Shown here: positions 24,694 through 33,046 of the stretch, one piece after another
Layout: each line of letters begins with the position of its first letter
How positions within the stretch are numbered: position 1 is the stretch's first letter
Source: Rhizobium sp. ZPR4
GTDB taxonomy: Bacteria > Pseudomonadota > Alphaproteobacteria > Rhizobiales > Rhizobiaceae
Direction: 5' to 3'
NCBI RefSeq assembly: GCF_040215725.1
Contig: NZ_CP157967.1
Span: 1,860,001 to 1,924,000 of the forward strand
DNA length: 64,000 nt
Translations under genes and position numbers: made by a program
Notes under the pieces: model-generated
Seen by the model: the letters and a program-made list of their open reading frames with translations, nothing else
Databases searched by the model: none
What the model was told of the DNA's origin: nothing

Positions 24694-27159
24694 ATGACCA
24701 TTGGACATGACGACATTCCCTTCTTTGACGAGGAGCCGGAGCACACGGCGCCGCGCCGTTCTGCGCCGGCTTCCGGCAGCATCGGCGGCGGTATCGCGGC
24801 CCGCGCCATGGCAGCACGCGACAGCGGCCGCCGGCCAGACTATCTCTCGGGCCTCAATGCCGAGCAGGCAGAAGCCGTGGAAACGCTCGATGGCCCCGTT
24901 CTGGTGCTTGCGGGCGCCGGCACCGGTAAGACGCGCGTGCTGACCACCCGCATCGCCCATATCCTCTCCACCAATCGCGCCTTTCCCAGCCAGATCCTCG
25001 CCGTGACCTTCACCAACAAGGCGGCGCGCGAGATGAAGGAGCGCATCGCGCTGCTGGTCGGCGGTGCGGTCGAAGGCATGCCCTGGCTCGGCACGTTCCA
25101 CTCGATCGGCGTCAAGCTGTTGCGCCGCCATGCCGAACTGGTCGGCCTCTCCTCCAGCTTCACCATTCTCGACACAGACGATGTCATTCGCCTGATCAAG
25201 CAGCTGATCCAGGCAGAAGGGCTCGACGACAAGCGCTGGCCGGCTAAGCAGTTTGCCGGCATGATTGATACTTGGAAGAACAAGGGCCTCAGCCCAGCCG
25301 ATATTCCGGAAGGCGACGCACGCGCCTTTGCCAACGGTAAGGGCCGCGAGCTTTATGCCGCCTACCAGAACCGCCTGAAGACGCTGAACGCCTGCGACTT
25401 CGGCGATCTCCTGCTGCATCCGATCAATATGTTCCGGCAGAATCCTGATATTCTCAAGGATTACCACCAGCGCTTCCGCTACATCCTCGTCGACGAGTAT
25501 CAGGACACCAACACGGCGCAATATATGTGGCTGCGCCTGCTGGCGCAGCGGCAGAAGGGTGAGCCGCAGAATGTCTGTTGCGTCGGCGACGACGACCAGT
25601 CGATCTATGGCTGGCGCGGCGCCGAGGTGGACAACATCCTGCGCTTCGAGAAGGATTTTCCCGGCGCCAAGGTCATCAAGCTCGAGCGCAACTATCGTTC
25701 CACCGAACATATTCTCGGTGCCGCAGCACACCTGATCGCCCATAATGAGGGCCGGCTCGGCAAGACGCTGTTCACCGACCGCTCCGATCCCGACGACATC
25801 AAGGTGCAGGTGCACGCCTCCTGGGATTCCGAGGAGGAAGCGCGCGCCATCGGCGAAGAGATCGAGCAGCTGCAGCGCAATAAGCATAATCTCAACGACA
25901 TCTCGATCCTCGTGCGCGCCTCTTTCCAGATGCGCGAGTTCGAAGATCGTTTTGTCACGCTCGGCCTGAACTACCGCGTCGTCGGCGGCCCGCGCTTCTA
26001 CGAGCGCCTCGAAATCCGCGACGCCATGGCCTATTTCCGCCTCGTCTGCCAGCCGGCAGACGATCTGGCTTTCGAGCGCATCGTCAATACGCCAAAGCGC
26101 GGTCTCGGCGATACCACCGTGCGCACACTGCATGATTATGCCCGCGCGCGCGACATCCCGATGCTGGCGGCGGCGGCCGATATCATCGAGACGGACGAGA
26201 TGAAGCCGAAGGCGCGCAAGGCGCTGTTCGATGTCGTACAGTCCTTCCGCCGCTGGCAGGGACTGCTCGAAAATACGCCTCATACCGAACTTGCCGAGCA
26301 GATCCTCGAAGAGTCTGGCTATACGGACATGTGGAAAAACGACAAATCGGCGGAAGCGCCGGGACGTCTGGAAAACCTGAAGGAACTCATCCGCTCGATG
26401 GATAGTTTCGAATCCATGCGCGGCTTTCTCGAACATGTTTCGCTGGTGATGGACGCCGAGCAGAACGAAAATCTCGATGCCGTCTCGATCATGACGCTGC
26501 ACTCCGCCAAGGGCCTGGAATTCGACACGGTGTTCCTGCCCGGCTGGGAGGAAGGCCTGTTTCCGCATCAGCGCTCGCTCGACGAGAGCGGCCGCGCCGG
26601 TCTTGAGGAAGAGCGCCGCCTCGCCTATGTCGGCATCACCCGCGCCAAGCGCCGCTGCCACATCTGGTTCGTCTCCAACCGCCGCATCCACGGCCTCTGG
26701 CAGTCAACAATCCCTTCCCGCTTCCTCGATGAATTGCCGGAAACACATGTTCAGGTCGCGGAAGTCGAGCAGTCCTATGGCGGGTATGGCCGCGGCGGCT
26801 ACGGCCAGTCACGCTTCGACAAGGCCGATCCCTTCGCCAATTCCTACTCCACGCCAGGCTGGAAGCGCGCGCAAGCGAACCGCAACGATGCGACCCGCGA
26901 CAACTGGGGCAGCCGCTCCGGCCACGCCGTCGAACGCATCGGCTACGGCGAGAGCGGTCCGAAGGTGCGCACCATCGACGGCGAGCTGGTGGCCAAATCG
27001 ACCTCCGCCGAACCCTCCAAATTCATGGTCGGCGACCGCGTCTTCCACATCAAGTTCGGCAACGGCAATGTTTCCGAGATCGAAGGCAACAAGCTGACGA
27101 TCGAATTCGACCGCGCCGGGCAGAAACGCGTGCTGGACGGGTTTGTGGAGAAGGCGTGA
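24694..27159 (+). CDS. uvrD: ATP-dependent DNA helicase, UvrD/PcrA type
   Basis: 821 residues, superfamily 1A 3'-5' helicase for DNA repair and replication. Motifs in order: Q motif LNAEQAEAVE, Walker A LAGAGTGKTRVL, motif Ia AVTFTNKAAREM, Walker B ILVDEYQDTN, motif III VGDDDQSIYGWRGA, motif IV LERNYRST, motif V MTLHSAKGLEFDTVFLPG, motif VI RRLAYVGITRAK. The C-terminal tail contains a Tudor-like PcrA domain (VGDRVFHIKFGNGNVSEIEG). ATG 24694 is chosen; TTG 24685 is possible. Its TGA directly abuts the stop of the convergent nuclease-like gene. The long open frame on the opposite strand is a shadow. Confidence 0.94.
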   Translation: MTIGHDDIPFFDEEPEHTAPRRSAPASGSIGGGIAARAMAARDSGRRPDYLSGLNAEQAEAVETLDGPVLVLAGAGTGKTRVLTTRIAHILSTNRAFPSQILAVTFTNKAAREMKERIALLVGGAVEGMPWLGTFHSIGVKLLRRHAELVGLSSSFTILDTDDVIRLIKQLIQAEGLDDKRWPAKQFAGMIDTWKNKGLSPADIPEGDARAFANGKGRELYAAYQNRLKTLNACDFGDLLLHPINMFRQNPDILKDYHQRFRYILVDEYQDTNTAQYMWLRLLAQRQKGEPQNVCCVGDDDQSIYGWRGAEVDNILRFEKDFPGAKVIKLERNYRSTEHILGAAAHLIAHNEGRLGKTLFTDRSDPDDIKVQVHASWDSEEEARAIGEEIEQLQRNKHNLNDISILVRASFQMREFEDRFVTLGLNYRVVGGPRFYERLEIRDAMAYFRLVCQPADDLAFERIVNTPKRGLGDTTVRTLHDYARARDIPMLAAAADIIETDEMKPKARKALFDVVQSFRRWQGLLENTPHTELAEQILEESGYTDMWKNDKSAEAPGRLENLKELIRSMDSFESMRGFLEHVSLVMDAEQNENLDAVSIMTLHSAKGLEFDTVFLPGWEEGLFPHQRSLDESGRAGLEEERRLAYVGITRAKRRCHIWFVSNRRIHGLWQSTIPSRFLDELPETHVQVAEVEQSYGGYGRGGYGQSRFDKADPFANSYSTPGWKRAQANRNDATRDNWGSRSGHAVERIGYGESGPKVRTIDGELVAKSTSAEPSKFMVGDRVFHIKFGNGNVSEIEGNKLTIEFDRAGQKRVLDGFVEKA

Positions 27160-28230
27160 TTAGGAACCGACGTACGACTGGATGACAGCTTGAATTTGCG
27201 CTTTAGCTTTAAAGATATCCGCAGTCTGCGTTATGTCGAATCGAGACCCAGCTTTTTCTGCATCGAAGATCGTTAGAAACTTCGTCTTCGAGTTAAAGTG
27301 CAATCTGACAATTGGCTTACGATTATTGTCATCGAAATTAATGCCGCAGTAAGATTTCTGATCGCGCATCACAATTCGCGAGACATCTGCAAACTCCGCT
27401 CCGATCGCTCGCACTATATTAAACCCGTCAATCTCCTCTTGAGTCGTTTCAATGCCATCACCATCGTCGTTGATTTGGGTGACTGAATCTACGTCCTTTA
27501 TCGTCGGGATATTCACGTTCTCATTGAATGCTGCACTCAATTTCCTTTGGATTTTTTGACGAACAAGATCTTCAAAGGCACGCTTGATTATCGGCTTGAA
27601 CTCAGCAACAACAGCTGCTGTCAGCTTGCCATCATGTATTTCCTTGGAGATGAGCCGCACGAATTCGTCATCAGGGTCATTAAACTGCGCTTCTATACAG
27701 CTGATTGTCGCCTTCATTCGCTTTAACGTGCTGGCTGAACTCTTGATATCTTCAATAGAAAATTTTTCTTTATGAAATTTTTCTAACTCTTTCAGATCAT
27801 TGTCATCGTAATCGAAAAGATCGAACTTAAAGAACGGGTTGCTATCAAGCTTGTTCGGTGCATCAAGATCGGTAAAAAACCAGATTTGTATGCCGTTTGT
27901 CAAAATCGCAATTGAGCAATCAGTGGTCGAAAAATACCGATAAAGTTGACTGTATTGGGCCTGCGAAAGATTCGCACTGACAGCCTTTGCCTCCAGAATA
28001 AATTCGATCCTGTCGTTTATTTTGACAGCATAATCGACTTTCTCTCCCTTCTTCAAACCGACATCAGCTGTAAACTCAGGCACAATCTGCGTTGGATCAA
28101 AAACATCAAAACCAAGAGTACGCAAAAATGGCATAACAAGCGCGTTCTTTGTCGCCTCTTCAGTAAGAGCAATATTTTGCGCAGCAATTGCACGCTTCGA
28201 TAGTTCAGCAACTTGTTCCTTGAACGACAT
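27160..28230 (-). CDS. Orphan HsdR-N-like (PD-D/ExK) nuclease domain protein
   Basis: 356 residues. The N-terminal half resembles the type I restriction R-subunit N-terminal domain. It has VMPFLRTLGFDVFDPTQIVP, a candidate nuclease core with Asp66 (KVDYAV) and Glu80-x-Lys82 (FILEAKA), the QYSQLYRYF segment, and ILTNGIQIWFF. The C-terminal 130 residues (SYCGINFDDNNRKPIVRLHF) form a second small domain often fused to this type. No helicase, methylase or specificity gene is near. The coding sequence is clearly AT-richer than all neighbours, which indicates transfer. ATG 28230 has GGGGG upstream. A role in defence is possible but unproven. Confidence 0.75.
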   Translation of the reverse strand: MSFKEQVAELSKRAIAAQNIALTEEATKNALVMPFLRTLGFDVFDPTQIVPEFTADVGLKKGEKVDYAVKINDRIEFILEAKAVSANLSQAQYSQLYRYFSTTDCSIAILTNGIQIWFFTDLDAPNKLDSNPFFKFDLFDYDDNDLKELEKFHKEKFSIEDIKSSASTLKRMKATISCIEAQFNDPDDEFVRLISKEIHDGKLTAAVVAEFKPIIKRAFEDLVRQKIQRKLSAAFNENVNIPTIKDVDSVTQINDDGDGIETTQEEIDGFNIVRAIGAEFADVSRIVMRDQKSYCGINFDDNNRKPIVRLHFNSKTKFLTIFDAEKAGSRFDITQTADIFKAKAQIQAVIQSYVGS

Positions 28231-28433
28231 AATTGGCCCCCAAATCGATCCCCAAGCAAACAATATTATATTCGTCGCCGGATGCAATCGATGCGAGTGC
28301 ATATTTTTGATTGAGTTTAGCTTTTCCGACTCGCGCGGATTGGAGGGCCAATGCAGCGGGAAAATGCTGGAAACGCTGGTATCGACAGTGAAAGATCGAA
28401 CTGATCGAAAAGACAAATCCCGATTGGCGCGAT

Positions 28434-28796
28434 TTATACTACGAGCTCTGGTGAAACCTCACGCTCTTCGATCATCTGCGCATCCCGATCCTTCAACCAT
28501 AGCCCGAATTCCTTGACCACGGCCACCACCTTCTCCAGGCGGCTCCCATCTTCCGTCAGCGAATATTCGACCTTCACGGGAACCGTCGGATAGACCGTGC
28601 GCCTGATAAGACCTGCCTCCTCCAGCGCGCGCAGGTCGAGCGTCAACATTCGCTGCGAGATCCCCGGCATCAGCCGCCGCAGTTCGTTGAAGCGCTGCGG
28701 CCCGTCGACCAGATAGGAAACGATCAGCAGCCGCCAGCGGCCACCCAGCAAATGCATAGCCTCCTCGACGGAGCAGCCAGTCACTGTCTTCTTCAT
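28434..28796 (-). CDS. HxlR family transcriptional regulator
   Basis: 120 residues, a winged-helix HxlR protein. Seen: CSVEEAMHLLGGRWRLLIVS with the family's Cys near the N-terminus, LRRLMPGISQRMLTLDLRAL as recognition region, and VEYSLTEDGSRLEKVV for the wing. Many HxlR proteins sense electrophiles through this Cys. ATG 28796 follows GAGGTG. It is divergent from a glutathione S-transferase gene, which is its likely target. Confidence 0.9.
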   Translation of the reverse strand: MKKTVTGCSVEEAMHLLGGRWRLLIVSYLVDGPQRFNELRRLMPGISQRMLTLDLRALEEAGLIRRTVYPTVPVKVEYSLTEDGSRLEKVVAVVKEFGLWLKDRDAQMIEEREVSPELVV

Positions 28797-28945
28797 CCTG
28801 CGCACCTCATGCTTCAGCCGGTATAATTTTTGTACCTAGATGTCAAATTTTTCCGTTCTTACGATTCTATACCAAGTGGACTACATGGTTCGGCAGCCAG
28901 CTTCCAAGGAGAAGCCGGCATAAGAAAACACCATGGAGATCCCAA
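28797..28945. promoter_or_regulatory. Divergent HxlR/GST promoter region
   Basis: 149 bases, AT-rich around 28825-28875, between two divergent start codons. It must hold both promoters and the HxlR operator. TTTGTACCTAGATGTCAAA at 28839-28857 has short TTTG/CAAA arms, but symmetry is poor and it is only a weak operator candidate. Confidence 0.35.
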
Positions 28946-29581
28946 GTGAAACTTTACTATATGCCCGCCAGCTGCTCGCTCTCGCCGCATATCGTCATCA
29001 ACGAACTCGGCTTGGACGTGGAACTGATCAAGGTCGATCACACCAGCCACAAGACCGAGACGGGACTGGATTTCTATGGCGTCAATCCACACGGCTATGT
29101 CCCCCTTCTCGAACTCGCCGACGGCAATCGCCTGCGCGAAGGACCGGCGATCGTCCAATATCTAGCAGACCTGAAACCCGAGGCCGGATTGGCGCCTGCC
29201 GCCGGCACCATGGAGCGCTACAAGCTGCAGGAAATGCTCGGCTTCCTGTCGACGGAAATCCACAAGGGCTTCATCCCGCTTCTCTATGCACGGCTTGCAG
29301 GAAACTACGTCGAGACGGCAAGGCCGAAGCTTGAAAAGCGTTATCAATGGATCGACACGCAGCTCGCCGATCGCCCCTTCCTGATGGGTGACGGTTTCAC
29401 GGTTGCCGACGCCTATCTGTTTGCGCTGACGGGCTGGGGCCAGGCGCCGTGGCTCAAATCCTACTACAAGGCCGGCATCCATTTCGATGAATTGCATAAT
29501 CTCGAAGCCTGGTATGCCCGCATGAGGCGACGGGATGCCGTGCGGAAATCCATCCATGAAGAGGGATTGGCTTTCGATTGA
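28946..29581 (+). CDS. Glutathione S-transferase, beta class
   Basis: 211 residues. The N-terminal thioredoxin-like domain starts MKLYYMPASCSLSPHIVINE, with Cys10 as in bacterial beta-class enzymes, and includes NPHGYVPLLEL (cis-Pro) and LREGPAIVQYLADL. The C-terminal helical domain has DGFTVADAYLFALTGW, the capping motif. It conjugates glutathione to electrophiles in the cytoplasm. The divergent HxlR gene suggests induction by reactive compounds. A hairpin (TTGATGGAGA/TCTCCATCAA, 29578-29602) overlaps the stop codon but lacks a T tract. Confidence 0.93.
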   Translation: MKLYYMPASCSLSPHIVINELGLDVELIKVDHTSHKTETGLDFYGVNPHGYVPLLELADGNRLREGPAIVQYLADLKPEAGLAPAAGTMERYKLQEMLGFLSTEIHKGFIPLLYARLAGNYVETARPKLEKRYQWIDTQLADRPFLMGDGFTVADAYLFALTGWGQAPWLKSYYKAGIHFDELHNLEAWYARMRRRDAVRKSIHEEGLAFD

Positions 29582-29704
29582 TGGAGAAATGCTCTCCATC
29601 AACACCTATCCGGCCAGGGAGCCTGATTGCCTTTCAGGAGATCAAGCTTCCCGCATTGCAGCATTGCAGAATCTGCATCTCTAGCATGCTACCAATATGA
29701 GCCT

Positions 29705-29721
29705 AATCGATTATATCGATT
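29705..29721. promoter_or_regulatory. Candidate operator upstream of the GluP-type symporter gene
   Basis: Inverted repeat AATCGA-TTATA-TCGATT at 29705-29721, 136 bases before the GTG start. It looks like a site for a LacI- or ROK-type sugar regulator, but no such gene is in the neighbourhood. The stretch 29730-29850 is GC-rich with short self-complementary runs around GCCCGTTCGGGC. Confidence 0.4.
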
Positions 29722-29856
29722 TAAGCGGCTTCGGAGTCCCGCGTTTCCCGCGGGCATTTCGGCAAGCCGCTGCCAGTCCTTCTTCCGGCCCGTTCGGGCT
29801 TTTCGCCCGGGTCGAATCTCGAAGCCTGGCAACAACAAGAACCGAGGATAAAAAAA

Positions 29857-31140
29857 GTGGCTGGCTCAGCAACAAGCTCTGCGCCCACCAGCGCCCGTGC
29901 GTCCGCACGCCATGGCCAGGGCAATTACCAATTCGCGCTTATCGCACTCACCTCACTCTTTTTCATGTGGGGCTTCATTACTTGCCTGAACGACATTCTG
30001 GTCCCGCACCTGAAGAGCGTCTTTCAGCTCAATTACACCCAAGCGATGCTCATCCAGCTCTGCTTCTTCGGCGCATACTTCATCGTATCGCTGCCCGCCG
30101 GGGCACTCGTCAAGCGCATCACCTATAAGTGGGGCATCGTCGTCGGCCTCGCGATCGCAGCCGTCGGCTGCGCCCTGTTCATCCCGGCCGCCAGCTACCG
30201 TGTTTACGCGCTTTTCCTGGGCGCACTCTTCGTGCTCGCCACCGGCATCACGATCCTGCAGGTCGCCGCCAACCCCTATGTCACCGTGTTGGGACCGCCG
30301 GATACGGCGGCAAGCCGCCTGAACCTGACGCAGGCCTTCAACTCTCTCGGCACGACGATCGCACCCTACTTCGGCGCCATGCTGATCCTGTCCGCCGCGA
30401 CTGTTGCGGCCGCCAACGCGACGCCAGAACAGCTCGACGCCATCAGGCTTGCCGAAGCCGGCGCCGTGAAGTTCCCCTATTTGCTTCTCGCCGCGGCCTT
30501 TCTGGTGCTTGCTGCCGTCTTTGCGGCGCTGAAGCTTCCCGAAGTCGAAGATGAGGAAACCGTCGAGCCTATGCGCGGCGGCGGCTCTGCCTGGCAGTAT
30601 CGCCATCTCGTGCTCGGCGCTGTCGGCATCTTTCTTTATGTCGGCGCCGAAGTCAGCGTCGGCAGCTTCCTGGTGAACTTCCTGAGCCAGCCCGATATCG
30701 CCCATCTCTCCGAGGCCGATGCCGCCCACTACGTCTCCTATTTCTGGGGCGGCGCCATGATCGGCCGTTTCGTCGGTTCGGCAATCATGCGCCATATCGA
30801 TGATGGCAAGGCGCTCGCCTTCAATGCCGCTGCGGTCATCGTGCTGCTGGTCACCACCGTGCTGACAACAGGCCATGTCGCCATGTGGTCCGTACTGGCG
30901 ATCGGCCTGTTCAACTCGATCATGTTCCCGACGATCTTCAGCCTGGCGCTGCACGGCCTCGGCAAATATACGAGCCAGGGCTCGGGCATCCTGTGCCTCG
31001 CCATCGTCGGCGGCGCCATCCTGCCGGTCATCCAAGGCGGTCTTGCCGATACGATCGGCATTCACCTTGCCTTCCTGATGCCGATCATCTGCTACGTCTA
31101 CATCGCCTTCTATGGCCTCAAGGGCCACAAGCCTGCGTAG
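29857..31140 (+). CDS. gluP: Glucose/galactose-type sugar:H+ symporter (FucP/GluP family)
   Basis: 427 residues, major facilitator superfamily with about 12 membrane helices. The family segment [20 protein letters not shown] after helix 1 and [19 protein letters not shown] with [20 protein letters not shown] are diagnostic of FucP/GluP. It imports a hexose or 6-deoxyhexose with protons across the inner membrane; the exact sugar is inferred from similarity to Brucella-type GluP. The start is GTG 29857 with GAGG upstream. An operator-like inverted repeat lies 136 bases upstream. Confidence 0.9.
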   Translation: MAGSATSSAPTSARASARHGQGNYQFALIALTSLFFMWGFITCLNDILVPHLKSVFQLNYTQAMLIQLCFFGAYFIVSLPAGALVKRITYKWGIVVGLAIAAVGCALFIPAASYRVYALFLGALFVLATGITILQVAANPYVTVLGPPDTAASRLNLTQAFNSLGTTIAPYFGAMLILSAATVAAANATPEQLDAIRLAEAGAVKFPYLLLAAAFLVLAAVFAALKLPEVEDEETVEPMRGGGSAWQYRHLVLGAVGIFLYVGAEVSVGSFLVNFLSQPDIAHLSEADAAHYVSYFWGGAMIGRFVGSAIMRHIDDGKALAFNAAAVIVLLVTTVLTTGHVAMWSVLAIGLFNSIMFPTIFSLALHGLGKYTSQGSGILCLAIVGGAILPVIQGGLADTIGIHLAFLMPIICYVYIAFYGLKGHKPA

Positions 31141-31250
31141 CCTTTGCCAACCATCGCGCCTCGCCGCCTTCCTCGGCGGGGCGCAAAGGGCTTGATCCGA
31201 AGCGCGCGGCTTGGCATCGTGCGGCGCAACAAAACGGAAGGACAGGCCTC

Positions 31251-31874
31251 ATGAAAGCGCTGCTGCTCATCGATATCCAGAACGGCTTCTGCCCCGGCGG
31301 AAACCTGCCTGTACCGGATGGAGATCAGGTGGTGCCTGTCGCCAACAAGCTCATCGACAGCGGCAGATACGATCTGATCGTCGCCTCGCAGGACTGGCAT
31401 CCGGCCGGCCACGGCAGCTTCGCCTCTTCTCATTCCGGCAAGAAGCCCTTCGAAATGGGCACGCTCTCTGGCAAGCCGCAGATGATGTGGCCCGACCACT
31501 GCGTCCAGAACAGCAAAGATGCCGAGTTCCACCCTGCCCTTCATCTCGATGCCGTCGATTTCATCCAGCAGAAGGGCCAGAACCCCGCGGTCGATAGCTA
31601 TTCCGCCTTCCGTGACAATGACCAGGCAGCCCTTACCGGGCTGGCGGCTTATCTGCGCGACAAGGGTGTCACCGAACTCGATCTGTGCGGGCTGGCAACG
31701 GATTATTGCGTGAAGTTCTCCGCGCTCGACGCCATCGAAATGCTACCCGATGCCACCGTCCGCTTTATCGAGGATGCAAGCCGCGGCATCGATCCTGCCG
31801 GTGTCGCTGTGGCAATCGACGACATGCGAGCCCGTGGTGTCGCGGTGATCAGCAGCCAGGATGCACTTGCGTAA
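31251..31874 (+). CDS. pncA: Nicotinamidase (bifunctional nicotinamidase/pyrazinamidase)
   Basis: 207 residues. It hydrolyses nicotinamide to nicotinate in NAD salvage. Catalytic Asp8 is in LLLIDIQNGFCPGG, the metal-binding Asp/His/His are in SQDWHPAGHGSF, and the nucleophilic Cys is in LCGLATDYCVKFSALDA; WPDHCVQ is also conserved. Length and motif order match PncA. ATG 31251 has GGAAGGA upstream. It follows the sugar symporter by 110 bases on the same strand but has its own likely promoter. Confidence 0.95.
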   Translation: MKALLLIDIQNGFCPGGNLPVPDGDQVVPVANKLIDSGRYDLIVASQDWHPAGHGSFASSHSGKKPFEMGTLSGKPQMMWPDHCVQNSKDAEFHPALHLDAVDFIQQKGQNPAVDSYSAFRDNDQAALTGLAAYLRDKGVTELDLCGLATDYCVKFSALDAIEMLPDATVRFIEDASRGIDPAGVAVAIDDMRARGVAVISSQDALA

Positions 31875-31933
31875 AATCGCGCGAGCCCGGCTAAACCTTC
31901 TCTAAACAAAATGATGCAAGCTGTTCCCGATTA

Positions 31934-33040
31934 ATGAGATATCGGGACCTTAGCGTGCAGTCGATTGTCATCAACGGGCGTTTCCTCAGCCAGCCCTTGT
32001 CCGGCGTGCAGCGCTTCGCGCGCGAACTGACGCTGGCGCTCGACCGCAAGATCTCCTCAGGCGCCTTGCCCGCTGCGCTGAAGGGCGCACGCTGGCGTCT
32101 GGCCGTGCCGCGCAATACGCCCATCGATATAAGGCTCTCCGCCATAGAGATTGATAGCTTCGGTTCCGGCCCTGGTCATGTCTGGGAACAGACATCCCTG
32201 CTGTCCCGCTCGCGCGGCAGCCGGCTCATCGGCTTTGGCGGCAGCGGCCCGCTCCTGCACCGCCGCCAGGCCGTCGTTATCCATGACGTAACGATCTTCC
32301 GCCACCCGCAATCCTTCAAGCGCAGCTACCGCCTGCTGCATGGTGCGCTTGGTACGGTGCTGACGCGCACCGCAAAGATCGGTACTGTCTCCGAATTCTC
32401 GCGGCAGGAGCTCGCCTCGGTGTTCCGGGTTCCCACGGCCGGCATCGACATCGTCTACAATGCCGTCGATCATTACGCCGCCATCGAGCCGGATGAGGCC
32501 GTCATGCAGCGGCTTGGCTTGAAAACGAACGGCTTCTTCCTGCTCGTCGGGACGATGAAGCCGAACAAGAATCTCGATTTCGCCATCCGCGCCTTCGAGG
32601 CGCTCAAGGATGACAATCAGAAGCTCGTGGTCGTCGGCGGCTCCGCACCGACCGTCTTCAAATCGGACAACCAGCAATCGAATGACACGCTGCTCTTTCC
32701 CGGCCGGCTCACCGACGCGGAAATCGCCGCCCTGGAGCGCCATGCCACGGCTTTCGTTTTCCCGAGCCTCTACGAAGGCTTCGGCATCCCGCCCCTGGAA
32801 GCGATGACACAGGGTTGCCCGGTACTTGCAGCCGATATTCCTGCCGTACGCGAAGCATCGGGCGATGCCGCGCTCTACTTCGACCCCTTCCGGCAGGACG
32901 AGCTCGTTTCCGCGATGCGAAGGATCGCCACGGACGAGGCACTGCGCCAGGATCTGCGCCGACGCGGCCATGAGAACGTCACGCGTTTCTCCTGGGACGG
33001 CAGTGCCGATCGCGTCCTGTCCATTCTGGAAGATCTCTAG
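31934..33040 (+). CDS. Glycosyltransferase family 4 protein
   Basis: 368 residues, GT-B fold. The C-terminal nucleotide-sugar domain has LVGTMKPNKNLDFAIRAFE, LLFPGRLTDAEIAALE, and the E-x7-E region FPSLYEGFGIPPLEAMTQG followed by PVLAADIPAVREASG. The N-terminus INGRFLSQPLSGVQRFAREL is typical of mannosyl or rhamnosyl transferases of this family. The start is ATG 31934; GTG 31955 is an alternative. It ends 6 bases before a convergent flippase gene, the only other polysaccharide gene seen here. Confidence 0.88.
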   Translation: MRYRDLSVQSIVINGRFLSQPLSGVQRFARELTLALDRKISSGALPAALKGARWRLAVPRNTPIDIRLSAIEIDSFGSGPGHVWEQTSLLSRSRGSRLIGFGGSGPLLHRRQAVVIHDVTIFRHPQSFKRSYRLLHGALGTVLTRTAKIGTVSEFSRQELASVFRVPTAGIDIVYNAVDHYAAIEPDEAVMQRLGLKTNGFFLLVGTMKPNKNLDFAIRAFEALKDDNQKLVVVGGSAPTVFKSDNQQSNDTLLFPGRLTDAEIAALERHATAFVFPSLYEGFGIPPLEAMTQGCPVLAADIPAVREASGDAALYFDPFRQDELVSAMRRIATDEALRQDLRRRGHENVTRFSWDGSADRVLSILEDL

Positions 33041-33046
33041 GAGATT

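Noticed and set aside
24610..26691. 693-codon open frame on the minus strand opposite uvrD
   Set aside because: The plus frame has every UvrD motif; the minus frame is an antisense shadow typical of GC-rich coding sequence.
29578..29602. Terminator after the GST gene
   Set aside because: The ten-base hairpin is perfect but is followed by CACCTATCC rather than a T tract; kept only as a hairpin note.
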